From the NCBI RefSeq assembly GCF_001440415.1, contig NZ_LLYA01000170.1, forward strand, positions 62,001 to 126,000: a stretch of DNA of 64,000 bases, in the 5' to 3' direction. This DNA comes from Bradyrhizobium retamae. Lineage in GTDB: Bacteria > Pseudomonadota > Alphaproteobacteria > Rhizobiales > Xanthobacteraceae. The notes below the pieces were generated by a model. The model made no database searches. It was not told where the DNA came from and saw only the letters and a program-made list of their open reading frames with translations. This document shows positions 14,828 to 23,643 of the stretch, one piece after another; the stretch's first letter is position 1, and each line of letters begins with the position of its first letter. The position numbers and the translations under genes are program-made.

Positions 14828-15069
14828 TGGCAGAGCCGTTGAAGTGGTTCGACGAGAAGGCGGCGGACAATTCGCCTTGGATTAAGGCGCTAGCCGAAGT
14901 GCGCCAGCGGGCCCCTCGTGAGGGCTACTGCTACCAGCACGTCCAAGCCATCATTGTTGCGATTGATCAGTATGCGGAGAAGGCGCTGGGCAATCGGAGC
15001 TATTTCCTGAACAAGCCTTACAGCATCGGCGGATCGACAAAAGGTAACGACGTCCCGCGAATCGAATGA
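14827..15069 (+). CDS. 80-aa conserved hypothetical protein
   Basis: ATG at 14827 shares its A with the stop of the preceding gene, so the pair is coupled. The product has EPLKWFDEKAADNSPWIKAL, then HVQAIIVAIDQYAEKALGNR and YFLNKPYSIG. The last motif, FLNKPYSIG, is one I associate with small proteins of unknown function in Bradyrhizobium. No enzyme motif is seen. Confidence 0.65.
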   Translation: MAEPLKWFDEKAADNSPWIKALAEVRQRAPREGYCYQHVQAIIVAIDQYAEKALGNRSYFLNKPYSIGGSTKGNDVPRIE

Positions 15070-15238
15070 AGACGCTAGGCCTTGTCGTACGGAGACAGCC
15101 TCAATTTATTGTTGGGTGGTTACACCATTCCATGCGAGGCAGCCGAGCGATGTGAGGGCTAGGCTAGACATACCAGAGAAGGGCGAGGCGCTGGCCGTCG
15201 GACGCTTTCACAAAGCAGAAATACCGGTAGACAGGTCG

Positions 15239-18200
15239 TCAGGCTGACTTTGCTTTGCGCCGCTTTGGTTTGGGGTCGCGGTCCAAGCGCTCGCGTGCGA
15301 TGTCTGCGCGCTTGTTATCGATGAGTCGCGTCGTTGTTCGCATCATCTCAACAATACTTACCGTTTTCACGCTGACAGTTACCACGCGCTTTAGCAAGTC
15401 AATGACCTCTTCCTTGTAGTCGGCGAATCGGTAGGTGTTGAACTTTTCGCGGACAACCTCGTTGTCGGGCATCGTTTCTTTACGCTGGCCAAGCACCCAG
15501 TCGATGGCGGGACGGTTGGCCAATGTGTATTCCCATGCCGCCGCCGGTACGCCGGAAAGCTTTGTCTCCGCATCCAATACGATAGTCCCGCTATCTCGGT
15601 CCGACTTCAGGATCACGCGCGGATTCTGGCCACTGGCGCTGACTTTCTCGTCTGGTGTGTCGGTGCGCACCACCGGGAATGGCTCGGCAGCCTCATAATC
15701 AAGATGAAGCTTGAGTAGATCCTTGCCCCAATCGCGCCAACGCTTGAAGTCAGGATAAAAGGGGATACGAGGGAACTCGCGCTTGAGGTTCAGCGCATAG
15801 GTCTCGCGATAGATCGGGTCGTGCAGCACGCCGTAGACGTAGGCGAAGATATCGTCCTTGGTGATAGCTGCTTTGTCGCCGTAATGAGCGGTGAACTGTT
15901 CCAGCGCCCAATCGGTGATGTTGTCGACGCGTCCTCCTTCCTTTGACAAGCGCCATCGTGAAATGCCTTGGGTGCTGCCGTTACCCTTCTTCAATAGGCA
16001 GGTATCAAATTGCCCCTTGGTGGCCAATGCAGCAAGAGGATTCGATGACGCGATAGATAAGAATGTGATTGTCGGGTTCTCAGTGGTGTAGTCATACATT
16101 TCATGCAGGCGGAAACTTTGGCTATTCAAGTCGCGGTCAAAATAGACGAATTTCCCCGTAAATGGGCGATATGTTGAGGCGACGATCTTCCGCTTGTCGA
16201 ACGCTATCTTGACTTTCCTCTTGAGACGCCCGGTTATCTCACGGTCCCACTTGATTTCGTTGAGGTGTACAGCCTCCGGATCTGAGCGGGCCTTCTCGTA
16301 GCCTGCAACAAGCGCCTTGATTTTCTTGATGAGCGCATCGAAGTCGAAGTCGTAGACCCAGTCATCGCGTTTGGTTTGAAGCCCATTTGACACCAAGCGG
16401 ACTATCGCTCGATCTTGCGACGCGCTCTTGGCGGACTTGTTCGCTGCATCAACCAGCGGAATGAACTCATCCCAATTGTTCTCAGCCTGGTCGAGCCAGT
16501 CGTTCTTTCGATCTGGAACGATCGTCTGGAATGTCAGAGTTTTTATGGAGTGGCTGGAAAGGAAGGAAAGCTTCTCTTCAGCGGTCTCCATTTCTGGGCG
16601 GCGTACGTAGCGAATGACGGCACCGGCCTTGTTTTTCTTCTTCACCAGAAACGTGATTGCGACGCCCGTCTGGATGCCGAAGACATTATGCTTAGTGCCG
16701 GAAAGCCGAGGATTTTCGCGAACATCACCACCAAGATCGACAACCCAAACTTCCGCGAAGTCGCGCGCCACGACTTTACGAAAGCCATCGTATGCCGCCT
16801 TAGTAAACGGCTTCCGGCCAGTGATAAAAGTGATCACGCCGTCATCCGCCACCCTGTCTGAGGCCCACCGGATGAATCGAGTATACATGTCATAGACACT
16901 GCTCTGGTTCTGAGCCGTTCCTTCTTTGACGTAGGTTGCAGCGATCCGCTCATCGATGCGCGCGTAAAGCCGGTTAGCGTTGCGCTGATTGAAGTTCTCC
17001 TGCCACGCGTTGTATGGCGGATTACCGATGACAACGCTTATTTTGCGACCATTCTGGCGCTTGATGCGTTGAACATTCTCGGTGCTGATACCGCCAAGCA
17101 GGTCGCCGTAATGCTGGCCCATAAGGACCCTAAGCGCTTCGGTGTTGTCTAATGTGTCGACGAAGCAAAGGTTAGGGAAGTCCGCATATTGCCCAGTGAT
17201 CGCCGCGTAGGTCGCCTCGATGTTTAGGTTCGCGACGTAGTAAGGCAGGATGGCTACTTCGTTGGCATGCAGTTCGTTCTGGTATTTGTATTTCAGCGCG
17301 TCGGTCCGCCCGCGGAAATGCTCCAACAATTCTACTATGAACGTTCCCGTCCCCGTGGCTGGGTCAAGGATTTCAACGTCCTTATCGATTAGGTTCTTTC
17401 CGAAGTGCTTCTCGCAGAGCCAGTCTGCGCTATCTACCATGAAGCGCACGATTTCGTTGGGCGTGTAGACTACACCCAACCGGTCAGCGGCCTTTGCATT
17501 ATATACTTTGTAGAAATTCTCGTAGATCGCCTTGAGGAATCCCTGCTTCTCCGAATGGCTCTGGATCAATGCAGCAGTGGAGCGAATAGCGGCGTAATAG
17601 GGCTCCAGCGCGTGCAGCGTCTGTTGTTTGATTTCGCCACGAAAAAATAGTTGTTCCAGGGTATAGAGCGCCTTGGCGACGTTGTTCTCCCGGTGGAAGT
17701 CGCTCTCGCCGAAGACGCGGGCAAAAATGTCCTCGGTCAGGATGTGCTGAATTAGCATCTCGCGCACGTCGGCGTCAGTGACGGCGGGATTGATTGTCGC
17801 CTGGGCTTGCTTAAGGAAAGCTCGCGCAGCCGTGGCGAAGGCTTTGTTTCCGGCGTAGGCTTCGTCGATGCGCTCGCGCAGTGCCTTCAGCACAGCGGGC
17901 AGGTCGAACTTGAACTGCTCGATGGCTTTGCGGAAGTCGGCGATCTCTGGCCGCTGGTAGCCAAAGAACAGCTCGAGCAGTTTGTTTAGGTTTTCAACAT
18001 CGTCGACGCCGCAGCGCATCACTTCCTGACCGTGCTGGATCAGGATCGCACGGGTGGAATCCTCGAAGATGATGTTGGTCTGCGGATAGCCCCGCCGGAA
18101 TTTTTTGGCGATTTCCTCGTCGAGATCGTCATTCGTATCTTTCGCTTCCCAGTAGCCGAACGGCACGCGCAGGCCGTGCAGCAAAGCGCCATCGATGTAA

Positions 18201-18382
18201 CGGCGCTCCTTGGTGGGCGTGATGTACTCATGTTCGGGGATGAACTGCAGTTCGCGGGAGCGGCCCCAAGCTTTGAGCAGGTCCTTAAAAGCCTCGCGCA
18301 CCACTGATTCGCGATTCACGCCAGATACCCGCCGAAGGCGATCGAGATCGCCGAGATACTGGTTAATCAAGTGTTGACTCAT
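15239..18382 (-). CDS. single-chain restriction enzyme/N6-adenine methyltransferase, type ISP-like but without helicase
   Basis: The 1047-residue product joins cutting and methylation in one chain. Residues about 20-120 fit a PD-(D/E)XK nuclease: D64 in RRYID and E79-x-K81 in YWEAKD, followed by an ILIQHG-type strand. A helical linker (150-290) leads to the methylase: VVYTP (305-309), motif I DPATGTGTF from D340, and the gamma-class motif IV NPPY at 454-457. The last 400 residues should hold target recognition. LlaGI-type ISP enzymes are about 1570 residues with a helicase between nuclease and methylase; here there is none, so it should act more like a type IIG/IIL enzyme. ATG at 18382. G+C looks lower than in the chromosome. 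It lies with two unknown genes of the same strand. Confidence 0.88.
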   Translation of the reverse strand: MSQHLINQYLGDLDRLRRVSGVNRESVVREAFKDLLKAWGRSRELQFIPEHEYITPTKERRYIDGALLHGLRVPFGYWEAKDTNDDLDEEIAKKFRRGYPQTNIIFEDSTRAILIQHGQEVMRCGVDDVENLNKLLELFFGYQRPEIADFRKAIEQFKFDLPAVLKALRERIDEAYAGNKAFATAARAFLKQAQATINPAVTDADVREMLIQHILTEDIFARVFGESDFHRENNVAKALYTLEQLFFRGEIKQQTLHALEPYYAAIRSTAALIQSHSEKQGFLKAIYENFYKVYNAKAADRLGVVYTPNEIVRFMVDSADWLCEKHFGKNLIDKDVEILDPATGTGTFIVELLEHFRGRTDALKYKYQNELHANEVAILPYYVANLNIEATYAAITGQYADFPNLCFVDTLDNTEALRVLMGQHYGDLLGGISTENVQRIKRQNGRKISVVIGNPPYNAWQENFNQRNANRLYARIDERIAATYVKEGTAQNQSSVYDMYTRFIRWASDRVADDGVITFITGRKPFTKAAYDGFRKVVARDFAEVWVVDLGGDVRENPRLSGTKHNVFGIQTGVAITFLVKKKNKAGAVIRYVRRPEMETAEEKLSFLSSHSIKTLTFQTIVPDRKNDWLDQAENNWDEFIPLVDAANKSAKSASQDRAIVRLVSNGLQTKRDDWVYDFDFDALIKKIKALVAGYEKARSDPEAVHLNEIKWDREITGRLKRKVKIAFDKRKIVASTYRPFTGKFVYFDRDLNSQSFRLHEMYDYTTENPTITFLSIASSNPLAALATKGQFDTCLLKKGNGSTQGISRWRLSKEGGRVDNITDWALEQFTAHYGDKAAITKDDIFAYVYGVLHDPIYRETYALNLKREFPRIPFYPDFKRWRDWGKDLLKLHLDYEAAEPFPVVRTDTPDEKVSASGQNPRVILKSDRDSGTIVLDAETKLSGVPAAAWEYTLANRPAIDWVLGQRKETMPDNEVVREKFNTYRFADYKEEVIDLLKRVVTVSVKTVSIVEMMRTTTRLIDNKRADIARERLDRDPKPKRRKAKSA

Positions 18383-18597
18383 CCGCCCCCCGGAGGCTGC
18401 ATACGGGCCCGCCCGCGCGCCCTGCGCGGCTCACAATAGAGCCCGTACAGACTAAGCGCTAGTCAGGCGAAATGGTCGTCCACTGGCCACCTTCCTCAAA
18501 CCGGGCTTCTCAGCTCGCTGGCTCTCTCGCTAGTAGCTCCGGACCTCTTTGCTAAATGCGGCGCTCGATCTGACGCGGATACTGCTCGTAGTCCTTG
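18383..18597 (-). other. 215-bp gap upstream of the restriction gene
   Basis: The gap contains GGGCCCGCCCGCGCG and other GC hairpins near 18405-18430 and a CGCTAGTC stretch. An 18-codon minus-strand frame (18552-18608) crosses the end of the next gene. No promoter elements are clear. Confidence 0.3.
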
Positions 18598-19350
18598 TCA
18601 AGCTGCATTGGCTATCCTTTCGATCACCTCGCTAGCGCGAGAGAAGGGGACGGCAACCGCTCCCACTTGAAGAAGGTTCAAATCCGCAGCCGACCAATCG
18701 TCCTCATCGTCATACACGATGCGTTGAATCAGGTTGGGGTTTCCGATTGCCTTTACGTCAAGGTTGGCAACAACACGCGCGTTAATAGACGAGGAGTCAT
18801 TCGAAACAGGATCAATTATTAGTTTCCGTTCGCCTTGCAAGCTGACAACATTTGCAAACTTGTGGCGCTTATTGCTGTTCCCGATAACAAACTCGCCATG
18901 AGCTACGCGATCGTCAAAGCGCTTCGAGAGAAAATCAGCCAAAAGCATTCGAAAATCACGCGACCGCTTGACCTTCCCGTGGTCGAACATCCAGCGAGCG
19001 ACCTCTTGAGAGGCGTTGGCTACATGCAACACCGCAAGCGGGGCTGCTTCAATTGGCATTCTCGGCGTGTAGATCACGCTATCCCGAATCAGAAGACCTT
19101 GTTCTCGGACGAGGTGGCCAAGGGTCCGATCATAATTCCTGACTTCAATGCCGGCTGCCAATGCCTCACCCAATGCGCCCCCCTCATCGGAGGCAACAAT
19201 CGTTTCGGCACCGCCGCGCACTGTAACGCGGACCAGTCCGTTCGACGGGTACATGCAGTGGGTTGTCACGACGATCCCATCTTCCGTAGGCTCGCAGTGA
19301 GCGAGTTGCGAAAGCCCCGTGCATGTCAAAGTCATAAGGTTCGGAGTCAT
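18598..19350 (-). CDS. uncharacterised protein, DUF1828/DUF1829-like (tentative)
   Basis: The 250-residue product opens with strands rich in Thr and Val, then GLVRVTVRGGAETIVASDEG, the layout of the DUF1828 N-domain (a strand pair ending in SDEGG). A helical middle (residues 90-165) and a C-part with NKRHKFANVVSLQGERKLII and DLNLLQVGAVAVPFSRASEV recall DUF1829. The match is from memory and moderate. Its ATG overlaps the stop of the upstream gene (ATGA), so the two are made together. The pair lies behind the restriction enzyme, on the same strand, in a lower-G+C stretch. A role in defence or as a toxin-antitoxin pair is only inferred from position. Confidence 0.5.
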   Translation of the reverse strand: MTPNLMTLTCTGLSQLAHCEPTEDGIVVTTHCMYPSNGLVRVTVRGGAETIVASDEGGALGEALAAGIEVRNYDRTLGHLVREQGLLIRDSVIYTPRMPIEAAPLAVLHVANASQEVARWMFDHGKVKRSRDFRMLLADFLSKRFDDRVAHGEFVIGNSNKRHKFANVVSLQGERKLIIDPVSNDSSSINARVVANLDVKAIGNPNLIQRIVYDDEDDWSAADLNLLQVGAVAVPFSRASEVIERIANAA

Positions 19351-19865
19351 AGCAGCAACCCTGGTCCGGGCAGTCCGATCAAATGGCTCCCGGGGAGAGA
19401 ATCTATATTCGTATCAGTACAAAACCAACGGAGAACTGCATCAAACGTTCGGCCCGGCTCCATGTATGGCAAGGCATCGTGAAGCTTTGGTGGTTTGGTG
19501 GCCCCACGAAAAAATCGTTGGTTAATGGGCCATGAATGATAATGGGGGCCGACGACGATCATCGGAACGAACCCATTGGTATAGCCGTCAATCGAATTTG
19601 GATGGGTCTCGTCGGTATAGTCGAGACGACAAATCGGCCCGTCCAGCACGATTTGAAGGCGAAATTTGATGTCCTTGGCGTGTGGGAACCCAACAATCCA
19701 CAGTTGCCCCATGAGTTCGCCGCCAACCTCTAGAGGGTATTTCATGACGACTTCGCGGGGATTGAAGCCCAGCGCCCAAGTCGGAGCCGAGTCATAACCC
19801 AGAATGCGCTTGCGAGCGGCCGCATAGGCCGTGATCGCAGCGACCATGTCCCCCCGTGTCGCCAT
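19347..19865 (-). CDS. 172-aa protein of unknown function, coupled to the gene after it
   Basis: ATG at 19865. The protein has an Ala-rich helical start, then mostly strands: FRLQIVLDGPICRLDYTDET, FVPMIVVGPHYHSW, and an acidic-aromatic C-terminal part. The HYHSW motif with Asp/Glu residues nearby could be a metal or nucleotide site, but none of this is a known catalytic signature. DUF6978-like proteins, which I associate with DUF1828 partners, are a possible family. It heads the two-gene unit with the 250-residue protein. Confidence 0.5.
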   Translation of the reverse strand: MATRGDMVAAITAYAAARKRILGYDSAPTWALGFNPREVVMKYPLEVGGELMGQLWIVGFPHAKDIKFRLQIVLDGPICRLDYTDETHPNSIDGYTNGFVPMIVVGPHYHSWPINQRFFRGATKPPKLHDALPYMEPGRTFDAVLRWFCTDTNIDSLPGSHLIGLPGPGLLL

Positions 19866-20287
19866 GCCGCTGGAGGTTGTTCTATCCGGAACGAGTCCGC
19901 AATGCCCCTTTCAAGAAATAGGGCGATATTCTGGCGGCGGGGGGCCAGTCAGCGTTGGAACAAGCGTGGTGGCGGCTTTGTTCCTTCATTCTATCTGAAG
20001 CTGCGGTTGGCTGGCTGGCTATCGGCTGGCGGGCTAGGCGATTTTGAACTAACGGAATCGCCTTAGCAGCAACGACAAAACGACGAACGCAGTGCACAAA
20101 CTGTGATACAAAATGGGATACAAATTGTGATACACGGCGCGGTCAAAAAGCGTAAAAACACAATGAAATCAACGGTGTGATGTGTAAATTGGTTCTCTCC
20201 GAGCGCACCACCTTAAAAATCAGCCTTGTTTTGTTGGGTTTCGGCTCCGCGGCCCGCGTCCTGTCACGGGGGCAAGGGGCAAACCCG
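19866..20287. other. 422-bp edge of the accessory region, no supported gene
   Basis: This gap separates the accessory block from ordinary chromosome. It holds three 12-bp-spaced GATACA repeats (20105-20134) and GC-rich stretches after 20230. No tRNA, integrase or clear att core is seen. Short frames in it show no recognisable motif. Confidence 0.45.
20105..20134 (+). repeat. three GATACA direct repeats at 12-bp spacing
   Basis: GATACA occurs at 20105, 20117 and 20129, each exactly 12 bases apart, inside GTGATACAAAATGGGATACA and the bases after it. Iterated sites at regular spacing near the end of an acquired block may bind a recombinase or regulator of the element. It lies about 240 bases upstream of the minus-strand gene at 19865. 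Confidence 0.6.
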
Positions 20288-21076
20288 TCACGGCTCGGCC
20301 GGGCTCGATCGAGGTTTGAGCGGGATTTGGAACGTCTTGTATCGCGCGATCTCAGGAAAGCCATCCGCGGCTCTGGTGGAGACTAACCCGACGACCGCGG
20401 CCGGAACTTCTTTGCCGACCAGCCGGCTGATCGCCGTGGTTTGACCTTTGCTCAGTTGGACGTCGGGCGCACCCGCTGCCGCCATCGCGGTCCTGACGCG
20501 GCTGATCGACGACTCGGAGTATCTATCGTCGATCGCAATCGTCTTACCAGTCAGGTCGGAGACCGACTTGACGTTGGGACCTGCCACGAGGACGGCCACG
20601 AGCGCGTCCAGCGATGCATCCAATGTCGGGACCGACATTCGCTCCGCGACGGCAGATGCGGCCGCCACCTGCTCCTCTGTCGTTCGGGTCGGCGGAACGT
20701 CAGTCGTTGGATGGGTATCGGTGGCGCTTGCTGGAGGCGCTTGGGAAGCAACGGCATTGCCCGTCGTCTGCTGGTTCGCTTGCGGAGAAGGAACCGGAAC
20801 GGGAATGGCAGCTTTCGCCGCTACCTTGATTGGCTTGCGTGTTCGACGGACCGCGTGGTCCGCGTGAGATCGGGGCGGCCTGTCACCGCACAAGGCGACG
20901 GCGGACACGGGTTTCGTTGCGGCAGAATCGCTCTCATACGACTCAGGTTCGATCGGCACATGAACCGCGGTCAGACAGGCTAACGGGTTCAGGCCAACGC
21001 AGGATGGCTGTGTTGGTGGTTGGCTGCTGCAACCGACCAAGGCGACAGCCAGCGCGCAAATAAGGAGCGTCCTCAA
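20288..21076 (-). CDS. putative lipoprotein with periplasmic-binding-like C-terminal part
   Basis: TTG at 21076 is chosen because AGGAGG lies five bases upstream and the frame then begins with a lipoprotein signal: LRTLLICALAVALVGC, lipobox LVGC, Cys16. A Pro/Ala/Thr-rich linker (residues about 75-145) leads to a C-terminal part with LVAGPNVKSVSDLTGKTIAI, SRVRTAMAAAGA and a final KTFQIPL, like half of a TAXI/NMT1-type binding domain. The 262-residue product should sit in the outer or inner membrane facing the periplasm. Ligand unknown. Confidence 0.65.
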   Translation of the reverse strand: MRTLLICALAVALVGCSSQPPTQPSCVGLNPLACLTAVHVPIEPESYESDSAATKPVSAVALCGDRPPRSHADHAVRRTRKPIKVAAKAAIPVPVPSPQANQQTTGNAVASQAPPASATDTHPTTDVPPTRTTEEQVAAASAVAERMSVPTLDASLDALVAVLVAGPNVKSVSDLTGKTIAIDDRYSESSISRVRTAMAAAGAPDVQLSKGQTTAISRLVGKEVPAAVVGLVSTRAADGFPEIARYKTFQIPLKPRSSPAEP

Positions 21077-21387
21077 TCGATCCTCCTGAAGAGGTTGAGT
21101 GCTGCCCGCAATTCTTGCGGCTTGAAGGAGTTTGCGCTGATCCTCAATCAATGATGCAAAACGGTTAAATGCGCATTAAGCGTAGGCCACGCGCAGCTTG
21201 ATGCGCCGGCATGGTTAATGCCTGAGCCAGTGCCGCTTCGGATGAACAGAAGCGACCCGGCACTTTCCCACGGTGCTTGCATTCACACGTCTGCCTTTTC
21301 GTTGCTTTCTTCCATACGGGATTTCGCCACGAATCGGTCGCCATGCTCATGCGCTGGGGTTTTTCATCGAATGATGGAGAATGACCG
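21077..21387. other. 311-bp gap, nothing convincing
   Basis: The sequence between the divergent lipoprotein gene and the 141-aa gene has AT-richer stretches near 21155-21180 that could hold promoters. A 61-codon minus-strand frame there lacks a ribosome site and recognisable motif. Confidence 0.3.
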
Positions 21388-21813
21388 ATGGCGAGTATCG
21401 AACGACTTCACAAAACTGCGCCGCTGGATTTAGCCAAGCTTGAGGAAGATGTCGTAGGGAGCCTTCCTGCAATCAGGGCGGCTCCATCGGGGCCGATGCC
21501 GGACTACGTCGAGCATGAAGAGGGCGTCACCCGCGTCGGTGCGCTCACAGCCGAAGCTGTAGTGCGTGACTATGAAGCCGCCGCCAAGGAAATCGAAGCC
21601 ATGGGAGCAGAGCTGATCAGCGCAGCGAACAAATGCGAGGCAATGACCGCCGAAGTGCATAATGCCATTGCCTTCATGCGCGACACCGCAGCGTCCTATC
21701 GTGAAGAAGCCAAGAAGATTTTCAAGCGCATCGAGGAATGCTCGATCTTTACCGAGCACGTGCGGAAGACCTGCGAGACCGTCAAACTGAAGATGATTGA
21801 AGGCAAAGTGTAG
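21388..21813 (+). CDS. 141-aa helical hypothetical protein
   Basis: ATG at 21388 after GGAGAATGACCG. The N-terminal 50 residues are loosely structured; residues 55-140 are charged helix with periodic Ala and Glu (VRDYEAAAKEIEAMGAELIS, FMRDTAASYREEAKKIFKRI), a coiled-coil pattern. Similar proteins are, as I recall, common in Bradyrhizobium and of unknown function. A strong terminator follows at 21939. Confidence 0.7.
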   Translation: MASIERLHKTAPLDLAKLEEDVVGSLPAIRAAPSGPMPDYVEHEEGVTRVGALTAEAVVRDYEAAAKEIEAMGAELISAANKCEAMTAEVHNAIAFMRDTAASYREEAKKIFKRIEECSIFTEHVRKTCETVKLKMIEGKV

Positions 21814-21938
21814 CATTGTAAGGGACATCGATCAGGTTTGCCGTCCCGACGGGAGGCAATGCTTTTCTAGTAGTGTGTGTGAATTGCGGCACACGCTGGT
21901 GCCGTGAATCAGCTTATTTTGTACTCCTCCCTAGACTC

Positions 21939-21968
21939 GAACCCGTCGCGAATGACGGGTTCTCTTTG
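21939..21968 (+). terminator. rho-independent terminator
   Basis: GAACCCGTC (21939-21947), loop GCGAAT and GACGGGTTC (21954-21962) form a perfect 9-bp stem, followed by TCTTTGT. It lies 126 bases after the stop of the 141-aa gene. Confidence 0.75.
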
Positions 21969-22342
21969 TACTAGCCGACGTGCCAGCAGCGGCACTGCGG
22001 TTGCCGCACGCAGTTGCTCGGAGAGGTCTTAATGCCTTCCAGCCGGCAGCTCCATTCTGGCTAGGACGTATTCACTTAACTAGCCCACGTGCCGTCTCAC
22101 GCATTCCGTCCAGCGTGCACGAGCGACACCGAGCACGTTCGATCGGCAGCCACTCTGGCGGAACCAGAGTGCCGGCCCATCTGCGTTGCGCCACGCGATC
22201 ATTGCTGTCGCGCAGGCTCCGCGCGAGGAAAGGTTCCTATCGCGCGCCATAGAGCCGCTCGCGCATTTGGCCGCAGTAAAAATTGGAACGAAAGCAGCGT
22301 CTGCAAATTTCCGGGGCTTCGACAGCTACCAAGGAGACGATC
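21969..22342. other. about 370 bp without a supported gene
   Basis: Beyond the terminator no frame has plausible composition. The last 30 bases carry the ribosome site of the Gly/Ala-rich gene. Confidence 0.3.
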
Positions 22343-22651
22343 ATGAAGGTATTAGCGATCACAGTAGCATTGTTCTTTGCGCTCGGCTCAACGTTGGCTC
22401 TCGCTCAAGGTGGCGGAGGCGGGGGAGCCGGAGGAGCCGGCGGCGCTGGTGCAGGCGCAGGTGCGGGCACCGGTGGCGCCGCGGGTGCCGGCGGTGCGGC
22501 AGGGACTGGGGGAGCGGCAGGCGCGGGCACGGGCGGAGCCGACGCGGGTGGAGCGGGCACAAGCGGAGCGGCTGGTGGCACTTCCGGTAGCGCCGCCGGC
22601 GGCGGCCCTAATACGCCGGACGAAGAAACGAAGCGAAAGACGAAGAGGTAA
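22343..22651 (+). CDS. secreted glycine/alanine-rich low-complexity protein
   Basis: ATG at 22343 with AAGGAG eight bases upstream. Residues 1-21 are a Sec signal (VLAITVALFFALGSTLALA, then cut before QGG). The mature part of about 80 residues is nearly all Gly, Ala, Thr and Ser, built from degenerate GGAAGAG-type units, and ends with a charged tail PDEETKRKTKR. The composition suggests an unstructured or fibre-like envelope protein; the basic tail could bind the cell wall. No family is recognised, and the repeats look prone to length change. Confidence 0.7.
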   Translation: MKVLAITVALFFALGSTLALAQGGGGGGAGGAGGAGAGAGAGTGGAAGAGGAAGTGGAAGAGTGGADAGGAGTSGAAGGTSGSAAGGGPNTPDEETKRKTKR

Positions 22652-23198
22652 AAGCAGCCGGCTTGGCCGACAAAAGACCTCACATGTCGAAAGGCCGGCA
22701 TGCGGCGCGGAAAGACTATGAGATGCGCGAGGATCTTATCAGCCATCCATTAGGGCTTAGCGCTTCGCGGTGCTCGGGCAATTTCCCGGCTTCGAGGATG
22801 GCGGAGCGCTGAGCTACGGGAGACCGGCGCTCCCTTGTGTATTTGCCTGAGCGGTGAAGCACGTCATTCTCGCTCTTTCTTCTTCGTCGGGGCAAGCTCG
22901 CTTTGGCCGCGCCAAGCGGACTGTGGGAACAAAGATTCGTCTTGTCCGCCCCCTTAAGTCATTCTTGCTGAGTGATTCGGGGTCGCCGGTGCACCACAGA
23001 CGGCGCCGTTTGGACCTTATTGCCGACGGCTGAAGGCGAAGGCGCGTGTCCGCAAGGACACGGCCGCGCGATTCCTTCTGGGGCTGGGTGATGGTTGCTG
23101 CCCTGATGTCGCATCGTTCGCGTAAACTGAACCAGCCTTGCCGGTGATTCCGGCTCTCTGACCACGGTTCTGCATGTCAGGCCATCCGGAGCACATGA
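22652..23198. other. 547-bp gap, one weak small frame
   Basis: A 42-codon plus-strand frame (22684-22812, starting MSKGRHAARKDYEMREDL) has a charged start but drifts into Ser/Arg-rich sequence and lacks a ribosome site. No terminator with a good T-run is seen. Nothing else is supported. Confidence 0.3.
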
Positions 23199-23573
23199 AT
23201 GCTATTTCTGAGCTACGCCTATCGATTCCTCTCCAACTTCGTGTTCCTGGCGCTGGTCTATTTTGCTCTGAATTTCCTCGAAAAGTACCAGCATCGCGTG
23301 GTCGTCGCGGTTCTCGTGCTGGTTTATGCCGGCATGCATGCGGCGTCCGCGCTGCGGTCGTTTCATTTCTTCCAGCGCATCGAACGGCTGGAACTGGAGG
23401 CCCGCCGTTTGGTGGCGGCGCTGGGCGAGGGGCCGAGTTCGACATCTACGCGCAAGCAGGTGATCGCCGAAGTCAGCGGGCTCCGCCAAGCCGGCGAGAT
23501 CAAGGCCTATATCGACCTGCTGTTTCTCGCCATCGTCATCCTGCTCTGCATTGCCAAGATCGTGGCCAATTGA
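23199..23573 (+). CDS. 124-aa inner-membrane protein, unknown function
   Basis: ATG at 23199 has GGAG eight bases upstream. Hydrophobic segments at about 10-28 (FLSNFVFLALVYFALNFL), 33-52 (VVVAVLVLVYAGMHAASA) and 103-122 (YIDLLFLAIVILLCIAKIV) enclose a charged cytoplasmic or periplasmic helix with FFQRIERLELEARRLVAALG. A three-TM layout with a central helix; no known family is recognised. It converges on the deacetylase gene. Confidence 0.7.
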   Translation: MLFLSYAYRFLSNFVFLALVYFALNFLEKYQHRVVVAVLVLVYAGMHAASALRSFHFFQRIERLELEARRLVAALGEGPSSTSTRKQVIAEVSGLRQAGEIKAYIDLLFLAIVILLCIAKIVAN

Positions 23574-23643
23574 GCCCTTGTCGCGAATGGCGGGCGAGCG
23601 GTGCCCGACGTCAGGAAAATGAATCGGGCGGGACCACGGCCGA

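Noticed and set aside
18552..18608. 18-codon minus-strand frame
   Set aside because: Too short to support and overlaps the end of a better gene; may be a remnant.
19882..20097. 71-codon minus-strand frame upstream of the 172-aa gene
   Set aside because: No ribosome site or recognisable pattern; composition mixed.
1..20287. CRISPR array, integrase and insertion sequences
   Set aside because: None seen: no regular spacer-repeat array, no tyrosine or serine recombinase signature, no transposase.
21165..21350. 61-codon minus-strand frame
   Set aside because: No motif and no ribosome site.
22684..22812. 42-codon plus-strand frame
   Set aside because: Only the first half looks coding; weak start.
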